A stretch of 36,095 bases of DNA from Ruminococcus sp. CAG:254 (GTDB taxonomy: Bacteria; Bacillota; Clostridia; Oscillospirales; Ruminococcaceae): NCBI GenBank assembly GCA_000433635.1, contig HF997898.1, positions 1 to 36,095 on the forward strand, given 5' to 3'. Of this stretch, positions 14,360 through 22,437 are shown one piece after another. The translations under genes and the position numbers were made by a program. The notes under the pieces were generated by a model. The model ran no database searches, was not told where the DNA came from, and worked only from the letters and a program-made list of their open reading frames with translations. Position 1 is the stretch's first letter, and the number at the start of each line of letters is the position of its first letter.

Positions 14360-14716
14360 ATGGCAAAGGATTTGCGAATCATTCTCTTATTGGATTGCTA
14401 TGGGGCATTCTTGACCCCCCGACAGCAAGAAATGATGACGCATTATTACAGCGAAGACTTGTCGCTTGGCGAAATCGCCGCCCTGACGGGGACAACCCGG
14501 CAGGCTGTGCGGGATAGCGTAAAACGCAGCGAACAAGTGCTGAATGATATGGAAGAAAAGCTGCAGTTTGCAGAAAAACTCTGTGCACTGCGGCAAAATT
14601 ATGCGGCAATTGCCCAGACAGCGGAAACACTGGCAGCCAATCGTGCCGAACCTGCGGTACAGCATGCCTGTGCTGCGATTTGCAGCTGTGTGGAAGCGGG
14701 CTTAGAGCTGCTCTAA
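14360..14716 (+). CDS. ylxM: YlxM family SRP-associated DNA/RNA-binding protein
   Basis: This 118-residue helix-turn-helix protein resembles sigma-70 region 4: LLDCYGAFLTPRQQEMMTHYYSEDLSLGEIAALTGTTRQAVRDSVKR (residues ~9-56). YlxM is encoded just upstream of ffh in many Firmicutes and binds SRP components. A helical, Ala-rich C-terminal region (~60-118) extends it slightly beyond some homologues. Start 14360 follows ACGGAGGG. It is the first gene of the operon, 30 nt before ffh. Confidence 0.9.
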   Translation: MAKDLRIILLLDCYGAFLTPRQQEMMTHYYSEDLSLGEIAALTGTTRQAVRDSVKRSEQVLNDMEEKLQFAEKLCALRQNYAAIAQTAETLAANRAEPAVQHACAAICSCVEAGLELL

Positions 14717-14746
14717 ACGAAAAACGACAGCAGGGAGGGTTTCACC

Positions 14747-16153
14747 ATGGCGTTTGAAGGATTGTCAGATAAGCTTGGAAACGTGTTCAAAAAACTGCGT
14801 TCGCACGGAAAGCTCACAGAAGCAGACGTAAAGGAAGCCATGCGGGAAGTCCGGATGGCATTGCTCGAAGCCGATGTCAGCTATAAAGTCGTAAAGGATT
14901 TTGTAGCAAAGGTTTCTGCCCGTGCGGTCGGAGAAGAAGTGTTAAACAGCCTGACTCCGGCACAGCAGGTTGTCAAGATTGTAAACGAAGAATTGTGTGC
15001 CCTGATGGGCAACAACAATGCACGCATCAATTTCCCGTCAAAGCCGCCGTGTGTGATTATGTTCTGCGGTTTGCAGGGTTCTGGTAAAACGACCCATGCA
15101 GCAAAGCTGGCAAAGATGCTGAAAAAAGAGGGACATTATCCGCTCCTCGTTGCGTGCGATATTTATCGTCCGGCTGCGATTCATCAGTTGCAGGTTGTTG
15201 GCGAACGGGCTGGCGTAAAAGTATTTGAAATGGGACAGATTTCCCCGATGATTATTGCAAAAGAAGCGATGAAGTTTGCAAAAGACCACGGGCATGACGT
15301 TGTCATTCTGGATACTGCCGGACGCTTGCACATCGATTTAGAGCTGATGGAAGAATTGAAGCAGCTGAAAGAACTCACCCATCCAGATGAAATCATGTTG
15401 GTTGTCGATGCGATGACCGGTCAGGATGCTGTCAATGTTGCAAAGGCATTTGATGATGCGTTGGGAATCGACAGTGTTTTGATGTCGAAGCTGGACTCTG
15501 ACACCCGTGGCGGTGCAGCTTTGTCCGTTCTGGCAGTAACCGGCAAGCCGATTAAATACGTCGGCATGGGCGAAAAGCTGGATGATTTTGAACCGTTCCA
15601 TCCGGAACGAATGGCATCCCGTATTCTGGGAATGGGCGATGTGCTGACGCTGATTGAAAAGGCAGAAAGCACCGTCAATGAAAAAGATGCCAGAAAACTG
15701 GCACAGAAACTGGAAGAAAATAAGTTCGATATGAATGACCTGCTGGATCAGCTGCGGCAGATTCAAAAAATGGGTTCACTCAAGTCGATTATTGGAATGC
15801 TGCCGGGTGTCGGCGATAAGATGAAAGATGTTGATTTGGATGACAGACAGTTTGTCCGAATCGAAGCAATGATTACTTCAATGACCAAGGCAGAACGGGC
15901 AAAGCCCTCCATCATCAATCCATCCCGCAAGCGGCGAATTGCAGCCGGCAGCGGTACAAAGGTGGAAGAAATCAATCGGCTGTTAAAGCAGTTCGAGCAG
16001 ATGCAAAAGATGATGAAGCAGTTTGGCAGCAAAGGCGGAAAACTGGGTCGGCGTGCCAGAAAGCAGCTTGCCGGCATGAATCTGGAACAGCTCCAGAACA
16101 GTATTCCGGGTAACATTCCAGGCGTTCCGCCGGGGCTGATGCCGAAAAAATAA
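14747..16153 (+). CDS. ffh: signal recognition particle protein Ffh (SRP54)
   Basis: This 468-residue GTPase recognises signal sequences at the ribosome and delivers nascent chains to FtsY. The N domain (1-~90) is followed by the G domain, with P-loop GLQGSGKTT (108-116), DTAGR (189-193) and SKLDSDTRGGAALS (247-260). The Met-rich M domain (~330-440) carries the RNA-binding SRKRRIAAGSGT motif. Full length and intact. Ribosome binding site CAGGGAGGG. It precedes rpsP, the classic Firmicutes order. Confidence 0.98.
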   Translation: MAFEGLSDKLGNVFKKLRSHGKLTEADVKEAMREVRMALLEADVSYKVVKDFVAKVSARAVGEEVLNSLTPAQQVVKIVNEELCALMGNNNARINFPSKPPCVIMFCGLQGSGKTTHAAKLAKMLKKEGHYPLLVACDIYRPAAIHQLQVVGERAGVKVFEMGQISPMIIAKEAMKFAKDHGHDVVILDTAGRLHIDLELMEELKQLKELTHPDEIMLVVDAMTGQDAVNVAKAFDDALGIDSVLMSKLDSDTRGGAALSVLAVTGKPIKYVGMGEKLDDFEPFHPERMASRILGMGDVLTLIEKAESTVNEKDARKLAQKLEENKFDMNDLLDQLRQIQKMGSLKSIIGMLPGVGDKMKDVDLDDRQFVRIEAMITSMTKAERAKPSIINPSRKRRIAAGSGTKVEEINRLLKQFEQMQKMMKQFGSKGGKLGRRARKQLAGMNLEQLQNSIPGNIPGVPPGLMPKK

Positions 16154-16248
16154 TATGCATTCCCGCAGGTTAACTGCTGGAGATAGATTGCACGCTTTCG
16201 GAGCGTGTGCCAATAAAAAATTACAAGAGTAACATGGAGGAAACCAAA

Positions 16249-16491
16249 ATGGCAGTAAAAATCAGACTGAGAAGAATGGGTGCAAAGAAGGCTCCTTTTT
16301 ATCGTATCGTAGTAGCAGATGAACGGTACCCGAGAGATGGCAGATTCATCGAAGAAATCGGTTCTTATGACCCGACCAAGAATCCGGCAGCAGTTGTTGT
16401 TGACGCTGACAAGGTAAAGCAGTGGCTGGGTAACGGTGCACAGCCGACCGATTCTGTAAAGTGCATCCTGAAGAAGGAAGGCATTCTCTAA
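16249..16491 (+). CDS. rpsP: 30S ribosomal protein S16
   Basis: This 80-residue protein matches the usual S16 length and begins MAVKIRLRRMGAKKAPFYRIVVAD, followed by the conserved RDGRFIEEIGSYDP. It binds 16S rRNA and helps assemble the 30S subunit. The start follows ATGGAGGAAA. The 95-nt gap from ffh contains a hairpin (CACGCT-TTCGG-AGCGTG near 16191-16207) that may modulate expression or processing. Confidence 0.98.
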   Translation: MAVKIRLRRMGAKKAPFYRIVVADERYPRDGRFIEEIGSYDPTKNPAAVVVDADKVKQWLGNGAQPTDSVKCILKKEGIL

Positions 16492-16565
16492 GAAGAATGG
16501 ATGAGCCGGAACGGAATCGTCAGTGCTGACATCCGTTTTCCCTTTCTGAGAGAAGGAGGAGCATC

Positions 16566-16799
16566 ATGCAGGAATTATTACGGACAATTGTAGCTGGTCT
16601 GGTAGAAGACCCGTCTGCAATTGCAATTACCGAAGACGCACCGAATGAAGAAGGCGTGATTGTATATCATCTGCACGTTGCGGCAGACGATATGGGTCGT
16701 GTCATCGGCAAGCAGGGCAGAATTGCCCGTGCGATTCGGATCATCATGCGTTCTGGTGCTGCAAAGAGCAATCAGAAAATTGCAGTTGAAATTGATTGA
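16566..16799 (+). CDS. khpA: KH-domain RNA-binding protein KhpA
   Basis: This 77-residue single KH domain carries the GKQG loop (48-51) within MGRVIGKQGRIARAIR. KhpA (YlqC) pairs with KhpB/Jag to regulate cell division and sRNA-dependent expression in other Firmicutes. The ribosome binding site is the near-perfect AGAAGGAGGAG. It lies immediately after rpsP, the standard position. Confidence 0.95.
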   Translation: MQELLRTIVAGLVEDPSAIAITEDAPNEEGVIVYHLHVAADDMGRVIGKQGRIARAIRIIMRSGAAKSNQKIAVEID

Positions 16800-16809
16800 A
16801 TCACCGCAG

Positions 16810-16842
16810 AACAGGCGTACCGGAAACGGCACGTCTGTTTTT
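16810..16842 (+). terminator. terminator-like hairpin inside the ffh-trmD operon
   Basis: AACAGGCGT pairs with ACGTCTGTT (one G-U) around a GC-rich loop and runs into TTTTTG. Only ~34 nt remain before the next gene and no promoter is visible there, so it probably attenuates rather than ends transcription. Confidence 0.6.
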
Positions 16843-16876
16843 GTAAGCAGAACTTTTTGAAAGGAGCGATTCCCTT

Positions 16877-17419
16877 ATGAATCCGAAAAAGATTGGAATT
16901 ACCATCGCCTCAGCCTTGTTCGTCCTGATTGGCGGCATTACCGGCGTGCAGTATTTGCAGGATTCGCCGGAAGAATCATCTTCATCTGATGCTCTGACTG
17001 CTTCCGGTTCGGAAACCACGGTTGCCGCAACCGAAACCTATCAGACCACCGCAGCGACCGAAACCACGACGGTTTCCATGCAGACAACAGCACCAGCACA
17101 GACGGAATCTGCTCCGGCAATGACACTGGTTTCGGATGCAAAAGGGGCATCCTATTATACATTCCGAACAGATGCATTATTGGAAAGCCATTATGAAAAG
17201 CATGGAATTGAAATGGGGTTTGACAGTGCAGCCGCCTATGAAGCGGCAGCGAATGCCGTCATTGCGAATCCGGAAGTTCTGCACAAGTATGAATCAGAGG
17301 ACGGCGACGACGTGTATTATTTAGCCGATACCAACGAATTTGTGGTGGTTTCCGTGGACGGTTACCTGCGAACCTATTTTGAACCGTCCGCCGGCATGGC
17401 ATATTATGAACGGCAGTAA
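16877..17419 (+). CDS. membrane-anchored protein with possible BECR-fold nuclease-like domain
   Basis: The 180-residue protein has an N-terminal transmembrane anchor (~4-27, no lipobox), a Ser/Thr-rich extracytoplasmic linker (~33-78) and a compact C-terminal domain (~88-180). That domain contains LLESHYEKHGIEMGF, a Glu/Asp-rich turn, then FVVVSVDGYLRTYFEP and YYERQ. I recall similar His/Glu...Arg-Thr-Tyr modules in phage or polymorphic-toxin proteins of the barnase/EndoU/colicin/RelE (BECR) type; this is pattern memory, not a search result. The gene occupies the place where ylqD lies in B. subtilis, between khpA and rimM. No obvious immunity gene is adjacent. Function unknown. Confidence 0.65.
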   Translation: MNPKKIGITIASALFVLIGGITGVQYLQDSPEESSSSDALTASGSETTVAATETYQTTAATETTTVSMQTTAPAQTESAPAMTLVSDAKGASYYTFRTDALLESHYEKHGIEMGFDSAAAYEAAANAVIANPEVLHKYESEDGDDVYYLADTNEFVVVSVDGYLRTYFEPSAGMAYYERQ

Positions 17420-17435
17420 GGAGAGAGAAACGCAG

Positions 17436-17945
17436 ATGAAATCGTATTTAGAGATTGGAAAAATCGTCACCCTGCATGGGCTGCGTGGCGATGTAAAGGT
17501 ACAGCCTTGGTGTGATGATGCGGAATTTCTATGTGAATTTCCGGTGTTATACTTGGGAAAAGAGAAGAAAGAAGTGGAAGTATCCCACGCTCGCCCACAA
17601 AAAAACATGGTGCTGCTGCATTTGGAAGGTTATGACACCCCAGAACAGGCAGAAACGCTCCGCAATCAGATTTTATATCTGAATCGGGAAGATGTCGAAC
17701 TGGAAGAGGGAACGTATTTCATTCAGGACTTGATTGGTCTGGATGTTATAGATGCAGACAATGGAACGGCTTACGGAACACTGAAAGATGTCCTGCAAAC
17801 CGGAGCGAATGATGTCTATGTCGTACAGGCAGAGGGTGGAAAGGAACTTCTGATTCCAGCCATTCCGGATGTCATTGTAGAAACAAACATAGAAGAACAC
17901 TGCATGAAAATTCGACCATTGGAGGGCTTATTGGATGCAAATTGA
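17436..17945 (+). CDS. rimM: ribosome maturation factor RimM
   Basis: This 169-residue protein begins SYLEIGKIVTLHGLRGDVKVQP, the RimM N-terminal beta-barrel signature, and has the C-terminal PRC-barrel region with DLIGLDVID, GANDVYVV and LIPAIPDVI. It binds S19 and assists 30S head maturation. Start 17436 follows AAGGAGAG. Its last 11 nt overlap trmD, indicating coupled translation. Confidence 0.95.
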   Translation: MKSYLEIGKIVTLHGLRGDVKVQPWCDDAEFLCEFPVLYLGKEKKEVEVSHARPQKNMVLLHLEGYDTPEQAETLRNQILYLNREDVELEEGTYFIQDLIGLDVIDADNGTAYGTLKDVLQTGANDVYVVQAEGGKELLIPAIPDVIVETNIEEHCMKIRPLEGLLDAN

Positions 17946-18630
17946 CATTGCAACCCTGTTTCCGGAAATGTGTGATGCGGTTTTACAGGAGAGCATTCTC
18001 GGCAGAGCACAGAAAAGCGGTGCGATTTCCGTGCAGTGCTGGAACATTCGGGATTATACGCTGAACAAGCACAAGCGTGTGGATGATGTGCCATATGGCG
18101 GCGGACGAGGCATGGTCATGCAGGCAGACCCGATTTATCGCTGCTGGGAGGCAGTCTGTGCAGAACGAGAGTCCAAACCGCATTGTATTTATCTTTCTCC
18201 GAAAGGCAGTGTGTTCACACAGCAAAAAGCCGTTGCATTATCGCAGCTGCCGCATTTATTTTTGCTTTGCGGGCATTATGAGGGAATTGATCAGCGAATT
18301 TTGGATACCATAATAGACGAGGAGATTTCCATCGGGGACTATGTGCTGACGGGCGGAGAACTGCCAGCATTAGTTCTGACGGATGCCGTTGCAAGAATGT
18401 GCGAGGGCGTGTTGCCAGATGCTGTCTGTTTTGAAGAGGAGAGCCATTATAACGGCTTGCTGGAATATCCGCAGTATACCCGTCCAGAAGTCTGGCATGA
18501 GCAGGCTGTTCCACCAGTTTTACTGTCCGGACACCACAAAAATATTGAAACTTGGCGGTTTGCTGCCAGCTTACAGGAAACCAGAGAAAAACGTCCGGAT
18601 CTTTATGCAAAGTATGTTGACAAAAAATAG
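17935..18630 (+). CDS. trmD: tRNA (guanine-N1)-methyltransferase TrmD
   Basis: This 231-residue SPOUT enzyme makes m1G37 in tRNAs, including tRNA-Pro. It begins MQIDIATLFPEMC and carries the trefoil-knot segment LFLLCGHYEGIDQRI...ISIGDYVLTGGELPALVLTDA that binds S-adenosylmethionine. The C-terminal helical domain ends HHKNIETWRF. It overlaps rimM by 11 nt. The usual next gene, rplS, is not found downstream. Confidence 0.97.
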   Translation: MQIDIATLFPEMCDAVLQESILGRAQKSGAISVQCWNIRDYTLNKHKRVDDVPYGGGRGMVMQADPIYRCWEAVCAERESKPHCIYLSPKGSVFTQQKAVALSQLPHLFLLCGHYEGIDQRILDTIIDEEISIGDYVLTGGELPALVLTDAVARMCEGVLPDAVCFEEESHYNGLLEYPQYTRPEVWHEQAVPPVLLSGHHKNIETWRFAASLQETREKRPDLYAKYVDKK

Positions 18631-18786
18631 AGAAAAACAGTTACCCCATTTTAACAAACTGTGAGTGAAAAAAATCAACAGTTTTTAGTGTTGTGATTAT
18701 ACACAAAATGGGCCGGATTGTGTAACAGCGTTTGCGACAATGCATAGAATTTTTTTGGAAAAGCACCTTTTTTCGCAAATTGTGCG
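18631..18786. other. non-coding region after trmD with inverted repeats
   Basis: CCCATTTT (about 18645) and AAAATGGG (about 18703) are complementary and enclose smaller imperfect stems (ATCAACA.../TGTTGTGAT). There is no long T-tract, so this may be an unusual operon end or a structured transcript. No gene is supported. Confidence 0.4.
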
Positions 18787-18815
18787 TTGACAGACCTGGG
18801 AAAATCCGCTATAAT
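18787..18815 (+). promoter_or_regulatory. consensus promoter of ptsH
   Basis: TTGACA (18787-18792), 17-nt spacer, TATAAT (18810-18815), a full consensus match. The ~80-nt leader contains a GCAGC-CAAAA-GCTGC hairpin at 18836-18850. Confidence 0.88.
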
Positions 18816-18901
18816 GAAAATAGTGAAAGGCACTGGCAGCCAAAAGCTGCAATGAAGTTGGGAAAGTAAATTTTCAATATATAAGATGGGAGAGTTTGTT
18901 T

Positions 18902-19174
18902 ATGTACAGTAAAGATGTAATGGTACAGAATCAGGTTGGTCTGCACGCAAGACCGGCTACATTCTTTATTCAGAAGGCGAACGAATTCCGTTCCTCTATC
19001 TGGATCGAAAAGGAAGAACGTCGTGTAAACGCAAAGAGCCTGCTGGGCATTTTGTCCTTGGGAATCATTGGCGGTACACAGATCAAGATTATTGCTGATG
19101 GTGCAGATGAACAGGCTGCTGTAAATGCACTGGTAGAACTGGTAGAAAGTGGCTTTAGCGAAGAAACAAGATAA
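18902..19174 (+). CDS. ptsH: phosphocarrier protein HPr
   Basis: The 90-residue protein carries phosphate from enzyme I to sugar-specific EIIA components. His15 lies in QVGLHARPA, and Ser46, the HPr-kinase regulatory site, in NAKSLLGILSLGI; both are in place, so this is HPr rather than Crh. The start at 18902 follows GGGAG by 9 nt. It is monocistronic; no enzyme I or EII gene is adjacent, so a regulatory role in catabolite control is as likely as sugar transport. Confidence 0.93.
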   Translation: MYSKDVMVQNQVGLHARPATFFIQKANEFRSSIWIEKEERRVNAKSLLGILSLGIIGGTQIKIIADGADEQAAVNALVELVESGFSEETR

Positions 19175-19234
19175 CAGTATGTTGCCTTTTCACAATTGGT
19201 AAGCACAATCTGAATGAATCACGAGATTTCGTGA

Positions 19235-19288
19235 AAACTCACAGGAGAGAACACCCGAAAGGGCATTCGTTCTTCTGTGAGGTTTTTT
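19235..19288 (+). terminator. terminator after ptsH
   Basis: AAACTCACAG pairs with CTGTGAGGTT; an inner stem (GAGAGAAC/GTTCTTC) lies below a CCCGAAAGGG tip. Six T residues follow. It lies between convergent ptsH and spoIVB. Confidence 0.85.
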
Positions 19289-19316
19289 ATATGCTTTTTT
19301 GGGTGAGTGGGTGCGG

Positions 19317-20534
19317 TTACGAGCCAACTTGTCCGAATCGCACCATGTTTTCACAGAAAATCCCATACCCTTTGGTTGGGTCATCGACAAATACATGCGT
19401 GACAGCACCGACGAGTTTTCCATTTTGCAGAATCGGGCTGCCGCTCATTCCCTGTACAATTCCGCCGGTTTCCTGTAACAGGGTAGGATCTGTGACAGAG
19501 AGCACCATGTTTTGTGTGCTGTCGCTGCCATTGTAATCGATTTCTTCAATTTCGATGGTATACGATGCGGGTTCTGTGCCGGAGATGGTGCAAAAAATGG
19601 TGGCTTCTCCGGGGACAATTTCCTGCTTGAACGCCATGGGAATCGCTTCTGTGTTCGGGGCTGGATTTTGATTCAGCATGCCAAATACGCCGCAGCGATT
19701 GTTACAGAGCAGCTTGCCGAATGGCTCGGCATCGTCTAAGAACTGCCCCTGTAACATCCCCGGCTTTCCGGCACTGCCCTTTTGAACGCCTTGAATCTGA
19801 ACAGGGCAGGCTTCGCCCTCTGAGATGGGGATACACGTTCCGGTGTCCGTGTCGCAGATGGGATGCCCCAGTCCGCCGAATGCACCGCTTTCCGGCTCAT
19901 AGAACGTAAATGTGCCAACGCCAGCAGTGCTGTCCCGTACCCATAGCCCTGTTTCATACTGCTGGTCAGCGGTGGAATAGACGGGATGCACCGTCAGCGT
20001 CTGTTCTTTTCCCTCTCGTTGAATGGTAATTGAGAGCGGTTCGCTGCCAGCATTGCGAATGGAAGTTTGTACCTCCTCACTGCTGTTGACAGGAACAGTG
20101 TTGATGGCGTGAATCATATCGCCTTTTTGAAAGCCGGCATCTTCTGCCGGACAGCAAGTGCCATCGGTACTGGTGACGTTTCCAAATCCCACGACCATGA
20201 CACCATCCATGTGCAGCTTAATGCCGAATGGCTGACCGCAGGGGATAAAGGATGGAGCTGTAATGGTTTGTACCGAAACGGTCTTAATTGGAACAATGCC
20301 GAATAGACATAGTGTATACTGTTCTTCGGTTGCAGCGGTGCTGGAAAAGGCAGCCTTAACTTGTTCTGGTTCAGATTCTGCGGTGATGTGCAGGGCGGTG
20401 GAGAGTGCCAGTGCAGAACCATTCCGGACATAATAGCTGTCCGGCAGCCGCCAGGCATAGTATCCGGCAGCTGCATAGACGGGAAGCACTGTCAGCAGCA
20501 TTGCCGCAGCAAGGCGGCGAAACCATGTTTGCAT
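19317..20534 (-). CDS. spoIVB: SpoIVB serine peptidase
   Basis: This 405-residue protein has an N-terminal membrane anchor (~6-27), a PDZ domain (~100-190) and an S55 peptidase domain. His224 in GGLGHPICD and Ser364 in GMSGSPI fit the catalytic residues of B. subtilis SpoIVB, which is secreted from the forespore and triggers pro-sigma-K processing. The fold appears complete through THVFVDDPTKGYGIF. Start 20534 follows AGAAAGAAGG. Unlike the common spoIVB-spo0A tandem, it is transcribed away from spo0A. Confidence 0.92.
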   Translation of the reverse strand: MQTWFRRLAAAMLLTVLPVYAAAGYYAWRLPDSYYVRNGSALALSTALHITAESEPEQVKAAFSSTAATEEQYTLCLFGIVPIKTVSVQTITAPSFIPCGQPFGIKLHMDGVMVVGFGNVTSTDGTCCPAEDAGFQKGDMIHAINTVPVNSSEEVQTSIRNAGSEPLSITIQREGKEQTLTVHPVYSTADQQYETGLWVRDSTAGVGTFTFYEPESGAFGGLGHPICDTDTGTCIPISEGEACPVQIQGVQKGSAGKPGMLQGQFLDDAEPFGKLLCNNRCGVFGMLNQNPAPNTEAIPMAFKQEIVPGEATIFCTISGTEPASYTIEIEEIDYNGSDSTQNMVLSVTDPTLLQETGGIVQGMSGSPILQNGKLVGAVTHVFVDDPTKGYGIFCENMVRFGQVGS

Positions 20535-20558
20535 AAAGAACCTTCTTTCTTCAAATCT

Positions 20559-20579
20559 AGAATGCAACCCTTGCATTCT
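20559..20579 (-). promoter_or_regulatory. perfect leader hairpin before spoIVB
   Basis: AGAATGCAA and TTGCATTCT form a 9-bp stem around a 3-nt loop, ~10 nt upstream of the ribosome binding site. A CATAGTA that resembles a forespore sigma -10 lies just upstream (20585-20591, minus strand), but I see no convincing -35. Confidence 0.5.
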
Positions 20580-20777
20580 GAGAATACTATGTACCGATTT
20601 GGGGCGATTATTGTAGGCAAATGACCGGGTAATTTGGATGGAACAATCCGGAAAATCGGCAGCTTGTCCAAATCTCTAAAATGATTGGAAAATGTAACAA
20701 GAATGTCGCAAATCCGTTTCATTTGTCTGCGAGAATCTGTAAAAAATGAAAAATCATAGAATTGTTATGAAAAACTC

Positions 20778-20834
20778 GTTGTCGATTTTGTGATATTTTA
20801 TGGAATTCTCTCTTTTTTGACAAAAATCGACAAC
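20778..20834. promoter_or_regulatory. inverted repeat with two 0A-box-like cores (putative Spo0A operator)
   Basis: GTTGTCGATTTT (20778-20789) and AAAATCGACAAC (20823-20834) are perfect 12-nt inverted repeats. Each contains TGTCGA, matching six of the seven bases of the 0A box TGTCGAA. They lie between divergent spoIVB and spo0A, just upstream of the probable spo0A promoter, as expected of autoregulation. Confidence 0.6.
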
Positions 20835-20842
20835 ATCTTCTC

Positions 20843-20871
20843 TTGCAGAAATGTTGTAATTGTGTTAAAAT
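20843..20871 (+). promoter_or_regulatory. probable spo0A promoter
   Basis: TTGCAG (20843-20848), 17-nt spacer, TAAAAT (20866-20871). A small inverted repeat (CAACAT/ATGTTG) overlaps it. Confidence 0.5.
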
Positions 20872-20909
20872 GATACTAGTAGGTTGAGAAAAAGGGAGGA
20901 GACCTCAAA

Positions 20910-21680
20910 ATGGACAGCAAAATCAAAGTCTTGATTGGTGATGATAGTGCGGAATACGGCATCGCATGTGCCAGCAGCCTGCGGGCAGCCGGTCTGTACG
21001 TCATTACCAGAAGAAAGGATGGACGGACACTCGTCGATGCGATTCAGCATGACGCACCGGATGTGGTCATCGTGGATGCGGTTTTACCGAATCTCGATGC
21101 GATGGAACTCATGCGGCGTGTCCGTTCCGGAACGGGCAAGCAACCCTATTTTATTGTAACATCAGCATATGATAGTGCATTTATAGAGAAACAGGCGATG
21201 GAGTCAGGTGCATCTTATTTTATGCTGAAGCCATTCAATTTGGAGATGCTGGGACAGAGAATCATTCGGCTGGTACAGGGCGACCAGAAAGAACCAACCA
21301 AAGAGATAGAAGAAGATTTGGAGTTCGTTGTAACCGAAACGATTCATCAGCTGGGTGTCCCTGCACACATCAAAGGGTATCATTATCTGCGGGTAGCCAT
21401 TTTGCTTTCGATTGACAATCAGGAATTGTTAGAGAGCGTCACAAAAATGCTCTATCCCGCAGTGGCAAAACATTTTGATACCACCTCGTCCCGTGTGGAG
21501 CGTGCCATTCGTCACGCCATTGAAATTGCATGGGATCGGGGCGACTTGGATACGTTAAATACTTTCTTCGGATATACGGTCAATACGGCAAAAGGCAAGC
21601 CGACCAACTCCGAATTTATTGCGTTGATTACGGATAAATTGCGGCTGCAATACCGCCGAAATAAACGGCGGTGGGCATAA
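20910..21680 (+). CDS. spo0A: sporulation transcription factor Spo0A
   Basis: This 256-residue response regulator is the master switch for sporulation. The receiver domain has acidic Asp11/Asp12, phospho-acceptor Asp56 in VIVDAVLP, Thr84/Ser85 and Lys107 in LKPF. The C-terminal Spo0A-specific DNA-binding domain is highly conserved: GVPAHIKGYHYLR, SRVERAIRHAIEIAW and FGYTVNTAKGKPTNSEFIA. The ribosome binding site is GGGAGGAG. An inverted repeat with 0A-box cores lies upstream. Confidence 0.97.
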   Translation: MDSKIKVLIGDDSAEYGIACASSLRAAGLYVITRRKDGRTLVDAIQHDAPDVVIVDAVLPNLDAMELMRRVRSGTGKQPYFIVTSAYDSAFIEKQAMESGASYFMLKPFNLEMLGQRIIRLVQGDQKEPTKEIEEDLEFVVTETIHQLGVPAHIKGYHYLRVAILLSIDNQELLESVTKMLYPAVAKHFDTTSSRVERAIRHAIEIAWDRGDLDTLNTFFGYTVNTAKGKPTNSEFIALITDKLRLQYRRNKRRWA

Positions 21681-21698
21681 GCGAATTTGGATTCCCTC

Positions 21699-21737
21699 CG
21701 GTTTTTGGAAAGCGGAACATCCAGATTCCAAAAGCCG
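21699..21737 (+). terminator. hairpin after spo0A
   Basis: CGGTTTTTGGAA and TTCCAAAAGCCG form a 12-bp stem with one G-U pair. The following sequence, CATAAATATATTTT, is only moderately T-rich, so this may be a weak terminator. Confidence 0.5.
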
Positions 21738-21771
21738 CATAAATATATTTTATGCAGGAGGCTGAATCAAT

Positions 21772-22284
21772 ATGCAGTTTGAACAAAAAACACTTTCCGA
21801 AATCCAGTGGAATCCATTTGATATGATTGGAAAACAGTGGTACTTACTGACCGCCGGCGGTCTGTCCGATTATAACACCATGACCGCATCATGGGGCTTT
21901 ATGGGTGAAATGTGGGGAAAGCCGTCTTTCCTCTGTGGTGTTCGGACGAATCGACATACTCTTCCGTTTATGGAGCAGAACGACTGTTTCAGTGTGTCAT
22001 TTTTTGAGGAATCCCAGCGTGCAGCGTTGCAGTTCTGTGGCACACATTCCGGCAGAGATTGCGACAAGGCAAAGGAAACAGGGCTGACACCAGTCGAATT
22101 GGATGGTGTTGCAACGTTTGCAGAAGCAAAGCTGGTTCTGATTTGCAAGAAACAGTATACTGATATGCTGAAGCCGGAGGGATTTTTGATTCCGGAAACT
22201 TACCAGAGATGGTATAACACCGACCCACTGCATAAATTATTTGTCGGTGAAATTCTGGCAGCCTATGAAAGAACGGATGCCTGA
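21772..22284 (+). CDS. flavin reductase family (flavoredoxin-like) protein
   Basis: This 170-residue protein resembles FMN-binding split-barrel flavin reductases: NTMTASWGFMGEMWGKPSFLCGVRTNRHT is the typical flavin-binding stretch (~35-65), followed by FSVSFF. Such proteins use NAD(P)H to reduce free flavin or act as flavoredoxins. Ribosome binding site GCAGGAGG. Its 3' half and its terminator are duplicated immediately downstream. Confidence 0.85.
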   Translation: MQFEQKTLSEIQWNPFDMIGKQWYLLTAGGLSDYNTMTASWGFMGEMWGKPSFLCGVRTNRHTLPFMEQNDCFSVSFFEESQRAALQFCGTHSGRDCDKAKETGLTPVELDGVATFAEAKLVLICKKQYTDMLKPEGFLIPETYQRWYNTDPLHKLFVGEILAAYERTDA

Positions 22285-22331
22285 GCCGATGATTTGCAAA
22301 ATCTGTAAGAAATGAAAAGTTTCACCAGAAG

Positions 22332-22381
22332 AAACGCTGTGCCTGCTCTGTTGGAGTGGGGGACAGCGTTTTCTGTTTTTT
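22332..22381 (+). terminator. terminator of the flavin reductase gene
   Basis: AAACGCTGT pairs with ACAGCGTTT over a ~20-nt loop, followed by TCTGTTTTTT. Confidence 0.8.
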
Positions 22382-22437
22382 GTGGGCTTATGCATGGGAA
22401 ATGCATATATACAGAAAAATGCTCCAAAGTATTCACG

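Noticed and set aside
16877..17419. Lipoprotein assignment for the anchored protein between khpA and rimM
   Set aside because: The hydrophobic N-terminus has no Cys and therefore no lipobox; it is better read as a transmembrane anchor.
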